Of a stretch of 64,000 nucleotides of DNA, positions 9,444-18,454 are shown one piece after another. Source of the DNA: CAZYQW01 sp964649825 (lineage in GTDB: Bacteria > Planctomycetota > B15-G4 > JADJEK01); assembly GCA_964649825.1 (NCBI GenBank), contig CAZYQW010000051.1, positions 62,001 to 126,000 on the forward strand. The letters run 5' to 3'. The notes below the pieces were generated by a model. It saw nothing but the letters and a program-made list of their open reading frames with translations, did not search any database and was not told the origin of the DNA. The translations under genes and the position numbers were made by a program. Within the stretch, counting starts at the first letter, position 1. Each line of letters opens with the position of its first letter.

Positions 9444-10253
9444 ATGGCCGAGAAGAACGCCGTCAAGAACGCGGCGCGGATCGGTGCTTTCGTGTGCGGC
9501 GCGGTGTTCCTGTTCTCCGCTGGCCTCGTCGGGACGCTCGGTCTGCGAGGCAAGCTGACCGCCGCGTACCTCGGACCGCTGATCGGTCGCGAGTCGGACT
9601 TGTCGGACCTCGACCGGCTGCACGCCGAGCTGCAGGTCAAGACGCCCGGCCCGGGGGGCGCGCCCGCGCGCTCCGGAGCGGGGAGCGCGATGCCGGACGC
9701 GCCGCCGCTGATCATGCTCCCGTCGGTGGCGCTGCCGTCGCCGTTCTCGGGCAGCGAGACGCGCCAGCTCTTCCAGGAGCTCGAGGCGGCGCGCTCGGAG
9801 CTCACCGAGCGGGTGGCTCGCGTGCGACGTGAGGAGAAGGACCTCGAGATCGTCCGCGCCGACCTGAACCGGCGCTGGGACGAGTTGAACCGCCGCGAGT
9901 ACGAGCTTCGCGAGCGGTCGCAGTCCGTTTCGGTCGAGCAGGACGAACTCGCGGACGATGCAGCGGCGAAGGCGCAGCGGCTCATGGGGGACGTGCTCGT
10001 CTTGAAGCAGTCCGAGATCGCGAACCTGAAGAGCCTCGCGGAGGACGTCCAGAAGATGCCGGCGACGGCCGCGGCGGCGCTCCTGCAGGAGAAACCGGCG
10101 GAGCGCGCGGCGTCGATCCTGACGTTCGTGAGCCCGCGCGAGTCGGCGAAGATTCTCGCTGCAATGCCCCCCAAGTTTGCATCGATGGTGACCGAGAAGA
10201 TGTTGGCGATCCTCCATCCCGAGCAGGACGTTTCCGGAGACTCGAAGCCGTGA
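9444..10253 (+). CDS. MotE-like membrane-anchored coiled-coil flagellar protein
   Basis: A 269-residue protein with one N-terminal membrane anchor (ARIGAFVCGAVFLFSAGLVG). A Pro/Gly-rich periplasmic linker and a long coiled coil (about 110-185) follow. The C-terminal domain of short helices (LLQEKPAERAASILTFVSPR and SAKILAAMPPKFASMV) resembles the MgtE N-domain fold also found in FliG and MotE. MotE is a periplasmic chaperone/stabiliser of MotC, and proteins of this layout lie between fliJ and fliL in several phyla. The function here is inferred from architecture and position; a structural role at the motor is equally possible. Confidence 0.7.
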   Translation: MAEKNAVKNAARIGAFVCGAVFLFSAGLVGTLGLRGKLTAAYLGPLIGRESDLSDLDRLHAELQVKTPGPGGAPARSGAGSAMPDAPPLIMLPSVALPSPFSGSETRQLFQELEAARSELTERVARVRREEKDLEIVRADLNRRWDELNRREYELRERSQSVSVEQDELADDAAAKAQRLMGDVLVLKQSEIANLKSLAEDVQKMPATAAAALLQEKPAERAASILTFVSPRESAKILAAMPPKFASMVTEKMLAILHPEQDVSGDSKP

Positions 10254-10753
10254 CGGAAGAACAGAAGAAGACCGAGGACGCCGGCCCAACGACGCCGGGT
10301 CCACGAGGAAGAGGACTCCTCCTCCTGGTGGTGGGAACCGTGGTGTGCATCGGGAGCGCGGCCGTGGTGGGCGTCATCGCGTTCCCGGATACGCACGCCG
10401 AGGTCCACGACGAGGACGAGCAGGAGGAACGGCTGACCGTGCTCGTCCCGGTCCCCAAAGTGCTCGTCAACCTCGCGGAGAGCAATGGTCGCCGCCTCCT
10501 CCAGTCGACGCTGAGCCTCGAGCTCGAGACGACCCAGAGCGCGAACGAGGCGGAGAGCATCGAGGAACTCCTCCCGCGCGTTCAGGACGCGCTGATCAAG
10601 GTTCTGTCGTCGTTCAAGGAAAGCGACCTGGACGGCGCCTCGGCGAAGGAGTTCGCCCAGACTCGAATACGTGACCACTTGAACGGGACGCTGTTCGAGG
10701 ACGCGCCCCGCCGCATCACCGGGGTCTACTTCACCGAGTTCGTGATCCAGTAG
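10250..10753 (+). CDS. fliL: flagellar basal body-associated protein FliL
   Basis: A 167-residue single-pass inner-membrane protein. A charged N-terminus is followed by a membrane helix (LLLLVVGTVVCIGSAAVVGV). The periplasmic FliL domain contains LVPVPKVLVNLAESNGRR and ends with the hallmark GVYFTEFVIQ. FliL sits around the stator and modulates torque. Starts within the end of the MotE-like gene (4-nt overlap) and precedes fliM. Confidence 0.92.
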   Translation: MTEEQKKTEDAGPTTPGPRGRGLLLLVVGTVVCIGSAAVVGVIAFPDTHAEVHDEDEQEERLTVLVPVPKVLVNLAESNGRRLLQSTLSLELETTQSANEAESIEELLPRVQDALIKVLSSFKESDLDGASAKEFAQTRIRDHLNGTLFEDAPRRITGVYFTEFVIQ

Positions 10754-10766
10754 TGGGAGGGGAGCG

Positions 10767-11750
10767 ATGTCGAAGGAGTTCCATCCCGAAGGAGTCCTGA
10801 TCAGCCGGCGCAAGCGCGGCAATCGCGAGCCCCGGATCGATCCGCAGGATTTCCGCCAACCCACCCGGCCGCGCGGGATCCACCAGAAGGCGCTCAAGGT
10901 CATCGCGAACCGCTTCGGGTTCGCCATCGGTCACGCGCTCGCGAACTACCTGCGCGTGCCGGTCGAGGCCGACGTCGCTTCGGTGGAGATCATGCCGTTC
11001 GCGGACGCCGTCGAGCGCCTGGCCGAGAAGCCGTGGTGGATCCCGCTGGTCGCCCCGGACGACGACCGGTGCGTATTGATCCTCGACCACGTGCTGCAAT
11101 GGAACATGATCAACCACCTCCTCGGAAACGAGCCGCGGGCCGACAAGGCCGCCTCGGCCGGGGAGGAGGAGGACGCCGAGACGACTGCGATCCGTCCGAT
11201 CGACGTGGACGTGATCGGCCCGGTCAGCCGCGCGGCGCTCCGTACGTTCGTCGCCTCGCTCGTGAGGGAGTCGAGCGGCGTCTTTCGTGACGACCGCGAG
11301 CCGTTCACGATCGACGATGACCGGCGGGGCGAGGGACGCAGCCGGTTCATGCGGGGCTCGGATCGAGTGACGCGATTCTCGGTTACGCTGCGGGAGGGCC
11401 CCCGCGAGGCAGTGGTGGAGTTGCTCGCCGGAGAGGCCGTGCTCGCGCCGCTGCTCGAGGTCGACGACGGCGAACCGGTGGTGCCGAAGCCCGTCGACCG
11501 AACCGAGGTCGAGAACCTCGTGCGCGCGCTCGACGTGACGTTCGCGGCGCGCCTCGGGAACGCGTACGTCGACATGCGCGAGCTGATGGCGCTGAAGCCG
11601 GGCGAGGTTCTCGTCCTGGATCGCCGGGTCGGCGAGCCGCTCGAGCTGCTCGTCGGGTCGAAGGAGAAGTTCATGGGACAGCCGGGACGGTCGTCGGGGC
11701 GCAACGCGGTGCGGATTCTGAGTCGAATCGAAGGCGAGGTGGGCGGATGA
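10767..11750 (+). CDS. fliM: flagellar motor switch protein FliM
   Basis: A 327-residue C-ring protein that receives phosphorylated CheY. The N-terminal part has the short CheY-binding region (GVLISRRKRG) in modified form. The central CheC-like domain includes the RVPVEADVASVEIMPF segment. The C-terminal SpoA domain carries LKPGEVLVLDRRVGEPLELL and the final RILSRIEGE. Length is standard. GGAGGGGAGCG upstream is a strong ribosome binding site. The stop overlaps the fliN start. Confidence 0.94.
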   Translation: MSKEFHPEGVLISRRKRGNREPRIDPQDFRQPTRPRGIHQKALKVIANRFGFAIGHALANYLRVPVEADVASVEIMPFADAVERLAEKPWWIPLVAPDDDRCVLILDHVLQWNMINHLLGNEPRADKAASAGEEEDAETTAIRPIDVDVIGPVSRAALRTFVASLVRESSGVFRDDREPFTIDDDRRGEGRSRFMRGSDRVTRFSVTLREGPREAVVELLAGEAVLAPLLEVDDGEPVVPKPVDRTEVENLVRALDVTFAARLGNAYVDMRELMALKPGEVLVLDRRVGEPLELLVGSKEKFMGQPGRSSGRNAVRILSRIEGEVGG

Positions 11751-12142
11751 GCAACGAGACGGACACGAACGACGAGGGATTTCCCGACGAGCCGATGGAC
11801 GCCGACGTCTCGGTCGACGTCGCCGACGAGGGTGATTCCGATTCCCGCTCCGCCGCGCGCGCCGAACTTCCCGAGGTGCGCTCGACCGGGGTCTCGACGG
11901 ACAAGGTCGCGTCGCTGGACCGCGTCTCGGATCTCAGCGTCCCGGTCTCCGTGGAGCTCGGGAGGACGACCCTCACGGTGCAGCAGATCCTCGAGCTGTC
12001 GCCCGGCGTCGTCGTCGAGCTCGATCAGTCGGCCGATGCTCCGGTCGAGATGTTCGTCCACGGCAAGTGCGTCGCGAAGGGTGAGATCGTCGTCATCGAC
12101 GACTTCTACGGGGTCCGGATCACGTCCGTGCGGGAGCCGTGA
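11747..12142 (+). CDS. fliN: flagellar motor switch protein FliN
   Basis: A 131-residue protein: an acidic variable N-terminus (about 55 residues), then a SpoA domain with LSVPVSVELGRTTLTVQQIL, LSPGVVVELDQ and GKCVAKGEIVVIDDFYGVRI. FliN forms the lower C-ring and docks FliH. This is the last gene of the plus-strand structural run. The downstream 34 nt contain a G-run and a short 5-bp inverted repeat (12153-12157 / 12163-12167) that is at best a weak terminator. Confidence 0.95.
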   Translation: MSNETDTNDEGFPDEPMDADVSVDVADEGDSDSRSAARAELPEVRSTGVSTDKVASLDRVSDLSVPVSVELGRTTLTVQQILELSPGVVVELDQSADAPVEMFVHGKCVAKGEIVVIDDFYGVRITSVREP

Positions 12143-12176
12143 AGGGGGGGCGGTTCGCGGGCCGAACGTCCGGCGC

Positions 12177-13085
12177 TCACGCCGCGTTGGCGGCCCCCTC
12201 GAGAACCTCCGCGGCGACCTCGGGGAGAACGGCCACGTCGATCTCGAGTCGTTCGAGCGAGCCCGGATCGAGCCCGTGGTCGATCGACATCTGGTTCCAG
12301 TCCGGCGGGTCGACCTGCGTCGCGGCATCGATCCGATGGACGATGCAGTCCGAGAGGTGAACCACGTCGCACATGCGACCGAAGTCGCGGGCGCCGATGC
12401 CTTGCGGGTTCTCCGGAGCCTGATCGTAAGCCAGGCTCGGATCGTGGTGGAGACGGATCCCATGCACGATCGTCTCGGGCAGCTTCCACTGCTGCGCGAC
12501 CAGGGCGCCGACGTCCGAGTGTTGAAGGTCGAGCACGTCGAACTCCGCTTGGTAGTCGATTCCACCTTGCCGGTCCTTGGTCGCCTCGTGCAGGACGGAA
12601 ACGACGGCCGGCGACAGGAACCGAGCGAGGATGAGCTTCCCGATGTCGTGGAGGAGCGCCACCGTCGCCGTTTCCGGCGGGAGCGGGCCGCGCACGCGCC
12701 GGCAGAGACTCTCCGCGGAGAGGGAGCACATCACGGAGTGCATCCACATCTCCCCTTCACGGATGTCGTACTCGGGCACGGCCCGTTTCAGGACGCGCGT
12801 CGCGGCGGCGGACACGGCGAGGAAGAGCACCGGGCCGAAGCCGAGACGAACGACCGCCTTGCGGACGGTCGTGATCGGCATGCTGGCCGCGTGCAGCGCG
12901 GAGTTCGTCGTCCTCAGGATCTGCGCGGTGAGCGCCGCATCGCGCTCGATGACCTCCGCGACCGCGCCGACGTCGAAACCGGGTTGCGCCAGGAGCCGCA
13001 CGAGCTTCGCCGAGCTCTGCGGCAACGGCGCAAGGGCGCCGACCGTCTCGACGAGCGCATCGATGTCGATCATTTGGTTCCCCAT
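12177..13085 (-). CDS. HDOD-domain signalling protein
   Basis: A 302-residue soluble protein. The HDOD domain (about 15-210) has the typical opening LPQSSAKLVRLLAQPGFDVG and ILRTTNSALHAA. It retains an HD-like signature LLHDIGKLIL. HDOD proteins are non-catalytic or poorly catalytic relatives of HD phosphohydrolases and often sit in flagellar/chemotaxis loci as regulators. It lies on the minus strand between fliN and the MCP gene, convergent with the former and divergent from the latter. AGAGGT precedes the start by about 9 nt. The partner is unknown. Confidence 0.85.
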   Translation of the reverse strand: MGNQMIDIDALVETVGALAPLPQSSAKLVRLLAQPGFDVGAVAEVIERDAALTAQILRTTNSALHAASMPITTVRKAVVRLGFGPVLFLAVSAAATRVLKRAVPEYDIREGEMWMHSVMCSLSAESLCRRVRGPLPPETATVALLHDIGKLILARFLSPAVVSVLHEATKDRQGGIDYQAEFDVLDLQHSDVGALVAQQWKLPETIVHGIRLHHDPSLAYDQAPENPQGIGARDFGRMCDVVHLSDCIVHRIDAATQVDPPDWNQMSIDHGLDPGSLERLEIDVAVLPEVAAEVLEGAANAA

Positions 13086-13101
13086 TCTCAGAGACCTCTC
13101 C

Positions 13102-13127
13102 GAGCCGCCTCCCCCGCGGAGCGGCTC
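13102..13127. promoter_or_regulatory. inverted repeat in the HDOD / MCP divergent region
   Basis: GAGCCGC at 13102-13108 pairs perfectly with GCGGCTC at 13121-13127 across a 12-nt spacer. It lies 17 nt upstream of the HDOD gene start, so on that strand it would be in the leader or be an operator. The remaining divergent region (13086-13380) also contains a locally AT-richer stretch around 13185-13205, but no promoter box could be assigned with confidence. Confidence 0.3.
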
Positions 13128-13380
13128 TGCATGCCTACCTGGAACGTTATCGGTCGATGGAGTTCGCGGACTTGGGGGCCGAAATCGAACAAGTTTTTCT
13201 GGCCCTTTCGAAGAGCACGTTTGCGTCGTTCCCGGACGAGGTGGGGTGACGTACGCGGTGCTCGGCCGCCCGCGCCGTCAAGGCGTGACCCCGAGTCTGC
13301 CGATGAACGACCACGTGTTCACGCAGCTTGTGGGGATCCTCGCAGCGGGTCCCTTCATCACGCCATTGGAGACGACGACC

Positions 13381-15129
13381 GTGCGATCCGTGACGATCCG
13401 GCAGAAGCTCTTTCTCATGACCGGCCTGAGCGCCGTGCTCCTCTTGGTTACCGGGGGGATCGGAGTCTGGAGCCTTGAAGAGATGATTCGGCGCCTCCAT
13501 TCCGTCGAGGTGACGGGAGACGCCCTCCGCAACCACCTGGAGGCCGACCTGATGCTCGACCTGGTGCACGGTGACGTCCTCGCGCTTCTTCGCTCGCAGG
13601 AGGACGGCCACCGCCTCGAGCAGCGAGCCGCGCTCGACCGGCACCTCGACACCATCACCAACGTCGCGGCCCTGAACCGTGATCTTGCCCTGACGGGGAA
13701 GGTCGGGGACGCGCTCGAGCCGTTGGATCCCCTGTGGGTGCGGTACACGCATGCGGCCGCCGCGGTCGCCGACGTGGCAACGTCGAACGAGACCCTGGTC
13801 AAGCAACGGCTCGACGACTTCGAGGCGGCCTACGCCGAGGTCGAGCGTCGTTCGGGGGCGGTCGCGGAGCTGATCGAGGACGAGAACGATGCCGAGGTCG
13901 CGGCGGCGGAGTCGGATCAGGACGCCACCGAGGCGGCCTCGATCACGACGATCATCCTCAGCATCTTCATCCTCGTCGTCACGATGCACTTCCTGGGCAC
14001 GAGCATCCGCCGTCCGCTCGCCAAGGTCTCCGCCCGCCTCCGCGAGGTCGCGGCGGGCGACGGGGACCTGACGGCACGAGTCGACTACGCCGCTGGCGAC
14101 GAGATCGGCGAGCTGGCCCGCAACTTCAATACGTTCGTGGAGAAGGTCGACCACACCGTGTCGGAGATTCGGGAGAACGCAGGCTCGCTCGCGGCGGCGG
14201 CGGAGGAGCTGGCCGTCGTGAGCCGCCAGTTCACCGAGAGCAGCGAGACGGGGAGGTCCCAGTCGAACCGGGCGTTCTCGGCGGCCGAGGGCGTCAGTGC
14301 GCACGTGACCAGCGTCGCGTCGAACGTCGACCAGTTGTCGGCGGCGATTCGAGAGATCGCGAGCAACGCGGCCGAGGCGTCCACCGTGGCGAGCCAGGCC
14401 GCCTCGCTGGCGCGGAACGCGAATGAGACGGTGGAGCAGCTCGGTCAGGGAAGCGCGCACATCGGCGAGGTGCTGCAGTCGATCACCGCGGTCGCCCAGA
14501 AGACGAATCTCCTCGCGCTGAACGCGACGATCGAGGCGGCGCGCGCCGGCGAGGCCGGAAAAGGGTTCGCGGTGGTGGCGAACGAAGTGAAGGAGCTCGC
14601 CAACCAGGCCGCGGTCTCGACCGACGACATCGGCCGGCGCATCGAGGGCGTGCAGGACCACATCACGAAGGTGGTCGACGCGATCGAGCGGATCTCGCAG
14701 GTGGTCGAGCAGATCAACGAACGCCAGTCCAGCATCGCCAGCGCCGTCGAGGAGCAGAGCGCCGTGGCGAACGACATGGGACGGTCGGTCCAGAGCGCGG
14801 CGAGCGGCGCGAGCGAGATCTCGTCGCTGATGGAATCCGCGGCGCGCACGTCCGAGTCAGCGAATCAGGGCGCGGCGGAAGCGGCGCAGGCGGCCGAGGA
14901 GGTGGCACGGATGGCGGCGACTCTCCAGCACCTCGTCTCGCAGTTCCACTGCTCCGAGCGTTCCCAGGCCCCCTCTTGGTCGGAGGGGCAACCGGACGAG
15001 CTCGCCTCCCCGTGGAACGCGAACGGCGGCTCGACCACCGTGTCGTCGAGGTCGAGCCCGGCCGCGAACCGGAGCCCCGGACCCGCGCGCGAGTCGTCGC
15101 GCGAGGTGGAGCCGATGTTCAAGGTCTGA
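13381..15129 (+). CDS. methyl-accepting chemotaxis protein
   Basis: A 582-residue transducer. A first membrane helix lies near 10-30 (LFLMTGLSAVLLLVTGGIGV), followed by a helical periplasmic sensor of about 150 residues. The second membrane helix lies near 187-207 (TTIILSIFILVVTMHFLG), followed by HAMP and a long signalling coiled coil. The highly conserved hairpin tip lies near 376-410 (TNLLALNATIEAARAGEAGK). GTG at 13381 was chosen because it has GGAG 9 nt upstream and places the first helix at the N-terminus; an ATG at 13303 would add 26 residues without a clear ribosome binding site. No C-terminal pentapeptide for CheR tethering is present. The ligand is unknown. Confidence 0.9.
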   Translation: MRSVTIRQKLFLMTGLSAVLLLVTGGIGVWSLEEMIRRLHSVEVTGDALRNHLEADLMLDLVHGDVLALLRSQEDGHRLEQRAALDRHLDTITNVAALNRDLALTGKVGDALEPLDPLWVRYTHAAAAVADVATSNETLVKQRLDDFEAAYAEVERRSGAVAELIEDENDAEVAAAESDQDATEAASITTIILSIFILVVTMHFLGTSIRRPLAKVSARLREVAAGDGDLTARVDYAAGDEIGELARNFNTFVEKVDHTVSEIRENAGSLAAAAEELAVVSRQFTESSETGRSQSNRAFSAAEGVSAHVTSVASNVDQLSAAIREIASNAAEASTVASQAASLARNANETVEQLGQGSAHIGEVLQSITAVAQKTNLLALNATIEAARAGEAGKGFAVVANEVKELANQAAVSTDDIGRRIEGVQDHITKVVDAIERISQVVEQINERQSSIASAVEEQSAVANDMGRSVQSAASGASEISSLMESAARTSESANQGAAEAAQAAEEVARMAATLQHLVSQFHCSERSQAPSWSEGQPDELASPWNANGGSTTVSSRSSPAANRSPGPARESSREVEPMFKV

Positions 15130-15279
15130 CCCGGACCAGGTCGCCGGACGCGAGCGCCGTCCGTCGATTCGTCGCGATCCCGGTCTCAAGGCGAACCGCG
15201 CGGCGAGCCGAAGTAGGCGACGCGGTCCTGCTTGCCGAGCAGTCCCATCACGTTTCCAACGAAGGGCGGGTCAGCTGAG

Positions 15280-17577
15280 ATGGACGAGATCATCACCGAG
15301 TTCCTCATCGAGAGCGCCGAGGGGCTCGACCAGGTGGACCAGGACCTCGTCGCGCTCGAGGAGGATCCGGCGAATCCGGACACGATCGGCCGCCTGTTCC
15401 GGGTGATCCACACGATCAAGGGGACGTCCGGCTTCCTCGGGTTCGAGAAGCTCGAGCACGTCGCTCACGTGGGAGAGACTCTGCTGAGCCTCCTCCGCGA
15501 CGGCGCGAAGTCCGTCGACGTGGCGACGATCACCGGGCTGCTCCACATGGTCGACGCGGTCCGCAAGGTCCTCCGGAACGTGGAAGGAACGGGCGCCGAG
15601 GGGGACGAGGCGCACGAGGACGTGGTCGAGGAGCTGACCCACCTCGCGCAGCGTGGCCGGGGGGCGGCCGCGCCGAGCCCGATCGCGCCGGCTCCGCCCG
15701 CGACGGCCGCGGAGGCCGCGGCGGACGCGGAGGACGCGGAGGACGAGCCCGAGGCGGATGACGAGCGGCCGGTGGAGACTCACCGACCGGCCTCGGTCCC
15801 CGAGGCACCGGCGCGCCAACCACCCGCGGCGGCCAGGCCCGCGGCGTCGGCGGAGTCGGGCAACTCCGGCGGCAGCTCTGTCTCCAACTCGTCGGTGCGC
15901 GTCACGATCAACCTGCTGGACGACTTGATGCGTCTCGTGGGCGAGCTCGTGCTCGCCCGCAACGAGATCCTCCAGCGCTGCAAACCGGAGCAGAAGCAGA
16001 GTTTCCAGCAGTTGAACATCGTCACCTCCGAGCTGCAGGAGGCGGTGATGAAGACGCGCATGCAGCCGATCCAACAGATCTGGAACAAGCTCCCGCGCGT
16101 CGTTCGCGACCTGTCGAACGCGTGCGGCAAGAAGGCGCGCCTCGAGCTCGAAGGCAAGGACACCGAGCTCGACCGGTCCCTCCTCGAGTCGATGAAGGAC
16201 CCGCTGACGCACATCGTTCGAAACGCGATCGACCACGGCATCGAGAAGCCGGAGGATCGCCTTCGCGCCGGCAAGCCCGAGGAGGGATGCCTGCTGATGC
16301 GGGCGTTCCACGAGAGTGGACAGGTCATCATCGAAGTGACGGACGACGGCCGCGGGATCGACGCCGAGAAGGTCCGGGCCAAGGCGGTCGAGAAGGGGCT
16401 CATCACGGCCGAGGCGGCGCTCGCGATGGAGGAGCGCGAGGCGATCAACCTGATCTTCGCGGCCGGCCTGACGACCGCCGCGCAGGTCACCAACATCTCC
16501 GGCCGCGGCGTCGGCATGGACGTCGTCAAGTCGAACATCGAGAAGATCGGCGGTCTGGTCGAGCTGTCGAGCCAGTTCGGATCGGGCACCACGCTTCGGA
16601 TCAAGATCCCGCTGACGTTGGCGATCATCCCCGCGCTCATCGTGTCCTGTCGCGGCGAGCGCCTGGCGATCGCCCAGGTGAATCTCGTCGAGCTGGTGCG
16701 CCTCTCGGACCGCGGCGAGGCGGGCGGCATCGAGATGGTCGGCGACGCTCCGGTCTTTCGGCTGCGCGGGCGCCTCCTGCCGCTGGTCTTCCTGAGCGAG
16801 GTGCTCGAGATCGAGTCGCGCGAGCCGGACCCGACGACGGTTGCCGACTCGAACGTCGTGGTCGTCCAGGCCGACGGCTGCCTGTTCGGGATCGTCGTGG
16901 ACGAGATCCGCAACACGGAGGAGATCGTCGTCAAGCCGCTGGGAAACCACCTGAAGGACGCGCGCATCTACGCCGGCGCGACGATCATGGGGGACGGGCG
17001 GGTCTCGCTGATCCTCGACGTCATCGAGATCGGGCGGCAGCGCCGGCTGATGAACGAGCGCGTGAACTCGACCGCCGTCACGAAGGTGAGCACCGAAGCC
17101 GCGGGCGGTCAGTCGCTCGTGATCTTCACGCTGGACGAGCGGCACCGCATGGCGGTCCCGCTCGAGCACGTGGCGCGGCTCGAGGAACTCCCGCTCGAGG
17201 ACGTCGAGTGGACGGGCGAGCAGTCGGTCATCCAGTACCGCGGCGAGATCATGCCGCTCATCCTGATCGCGGACGTGCTCGAGGGACGATCCTCCTGGCG
17301 TTCGGTGACGGACAAGCGATCCGTGCTCACCGACGGCAACCAGATCCCCACGATCGTCGTTTTCCACGGCGAGCGACGAGTCGGGCTCGTCGCCCGCCGG
17401 ATCATCGATATCACCCAGGCGCCGGTCACGTCGCGAAGCGAGCCCGCGCGGCCGGGAGTGATCGAGAGCATCGTGATCCAAGGACGCGTGACGGAGGTTC
17501 TCGACGTCCCGGTGGTCGTCCAGGCCGCGACCGGTGAACGTGCGCTCGAGGCGTTCGCGATAGGAGTCGAATCGTGA
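15280..17577 (+). CDS. cheA: chemotaxis histidine kinase CheA with two CheW-like domains
   Basis: A 765-residue kinase. The HPt domain (1-105) has phospho-acceptor His44 in IHTIKGTSGFLGF. A Pro/Ala/acidic linker of about 100 residues stands where the CheY-binding P2 domain normally lies, and no P2 fold is evident. The dimerisation domain starts near 206 (SVRVTINLLDDLMRLVGELV). The ATPase domain has N-box HIVRNAIDHGIEKPEDR and G-box DDGRGID. The first CheW-like domain lies near 446-595 and a second near 608-760 (SLVIFTLDERHRMAVPLEHV), an addition to the standard P1-P5 layout. ATG at 15280 was chosen as the first codon of a full HPt. The stop overlaps cheW. Confidence 0.93.
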   Translation: MDEIITEFLIESAEGLDQVDQDLVALEEDPANPDTIGRLFRVIHTIKGTSGFLGFEKLEHVAHVGETLLSLLRDGAKSVDVATITGLLHMVDAVRKVLRNVEGTGAEGDEAHEDVVEELTHLAQRGRGAAAPSPIAPAPPATAAEAAADAEDAEDEPEADDERPVETHRPASVPEAPARQPPAAARPAASAESGNSGGSSVSNSSVRVTINLLDDLMRLVGELVLARNEILQRCKPEQKQSFQQLNIVTSELQEAVMKTRMQPIQQIWNKLPRVVRDLSNACGKKARLELEGKDTELDRSLLESMKDPLTHIVRNAIDHGIEKPEDRLRAGKPEEGCLLMRAFHESGQVIIEVTDDGRGIDAEKVRAKAVEKGLITAEAALAMEEREAINLIFAAGLTTAAQVTNISGRGVGMDVVKSNIEKIGGLVELSSQFGSGTTLRIKIPLTLAIIPALIVSCRGERLAIAQVNLVELVRLSDRGEAGGIEMVGDAPVFRLRGRLLPLVFLSEVLEIESREPDPTTVADSNVVVVQADGCLFGIVVDEIRNTEEIVVKPLGNHLKDARIYAGATIMGDGRVSLILDVIEIGRQRRLMNERVNSTAVTKVSTEAAGGQSLVIFTLDERHRMAVPLEHVARLEELPLEDVEWTGEQSVIQYRGEIMPLILIADVLEGRSSWRSVTDKRSVLTDGNQIPTIVVFHGERRVGLVARRIIDITQAPVTSRSEPARPGVIESIVIQGRVTEVLDVPVVVQAATGERALEAFAIGVES

Positions 17578-18080
17578 GCGGGTACGAAGTCCAGCAGATC
17601 TGCGTCGTCCGGGTCGGGCCTCATCTGCTCGGCATACCCGTCATGGAGGTCTCCGAGTTGAGGCGGCACTCGGAGCTGACCCACGTGGCGCGCGCCCGGA
17701 GCGTCGTCAAGGGTCTGATCAACCTCCGCGGGCAGATCGTCACCGCTTTCGACATGCGGCGACGGCTCGGCCTGCCGGAACGCGAACCGCACCAGTTCGC
17801 GATGAGCGTCGTCATGCGGTCCCGCTCGGGTGGCGTCTGTCTGCTCGTCGATCGCATCGACGACGTCGTCGAGGTGGACGCCTCGACGTTCGAGCGGCCT
17901 CCCGAGACGCTGAGCGCGTCGGTCCGCGACGTCGTCCGCGGCGTCCACAAGCTCGAGGGGCGGCTGCTGCTGGTGATCGACGTGTGCCGCGTTCTCGAGA
18001 CCGACGAGCGTTCGACGGCAGAAGCGACGGCGGCGGCGCTCGGCGTCGGTTCGACCGATGGCCCGATTGGAGACCGATAA
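17574..18080 (+). CDS. cheW: chemotaxis coupling protein CheW
   Basis: A 168-residue single CheW domain linking receptors to CheA. It contains LLGIPVMEVSELRR, the diagnostic VKGLINLRGQIVTAFDMRRR loop, and VCLLVDRIDDVVEVD. The GTG start overlaps the cheA stop (GTGA), indicating translational coupling. The C-terminal 20 residues are low-complexity. Confidence 0.93.
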   Translation: MSGYEVQQICVVRVGPHLLGIPVMEVSELRRHSELTHVARARSVVKGLINLRGQIVTAFDMRRRLGLPEREPHQFAMSVVMRSRSGGVCLLVDRIDDVVEVDASTFERPPETLSASVRDVVRGVHKLEGRLLLVIDVCRVLETDERSTAEATAAALGVGSTDGPIGDR

Positions 18081-18082
18081 GG

Positions 18083-18454
18083 ATGCGTGCGCTCGTCGTC
18101 GATGATTCCAAGGCGATCCGGATGATCATCTCGCGGCTCTTGACGGACCTCGACCACGAGGCCGTGCAGTCGGAGGACGGCGTCGACGCGCTCCAGAAGC
18201 TGACCGACTCCGGCCCGTTCGACCTCGTCCTTCTCGACTGGAACATGCCGTTGATGTCGGGCATCGAGGTGGTGCAGAAGATCCGAGCGAACCCCGCGTG
18301 GTCGGACGTGCAGATCGTCATGGTGACGACGGAAGCGCACTTCGACCGCGTGCGGGCGGCGATGGACGCCGGAGCGAACGAGTACCTGATGAAGCCGTTC
18401 ACTCGCGAAGCGCTCGTCGAGAAGCTCGCGTTGCTTCGCAGTGTGGGTTCATGA
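18083..18454 (+). CDS. cheY: chemotaxis response regulator CheY (first copy)
   Basis: A 123-residue single receiver domain. The acidic pair is D7-D8, the phospho-acceptor Asp52 sits in LLDWNMP, a switch threonine lies in VTTEAH, and the lysine is in YLMKPF. The TDLDWNMP-type loop is typical of CheY rather than of transcription regulators. ATG at 18083 is preceded by a GATAAGG stretch and lies 2 nt after the cheW stop. Phospho-CheY should bind FliM encoded at 10767-11750. Confidence 0.92.
   Translation: MRALVVDDSKAIRMIISRLLTDLDHEAVQSEDGVDALQKLTDSGPFDLVLLDWNMPLMSGIEVVQKIRANPAWSDVQIVMVTTEAHFDRVRAAMDAGANEYLMKPFTREALVEKLALLRSVGS

Noticed and set aside
13170..13215. Sigma-54 or sigma-28 promoter before the MCP gene
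   Set aside because: TGGCCC-containing stretches lack the GG-to-GC spacing, and no sigma-28 pair was found.
13303..13380. Longer MCP start at ATG 13303
   Set aside because: No ribosome binding site and it would push the first membrane helix 26 residues inward; GTG 13381 has GGAG at the right distance.
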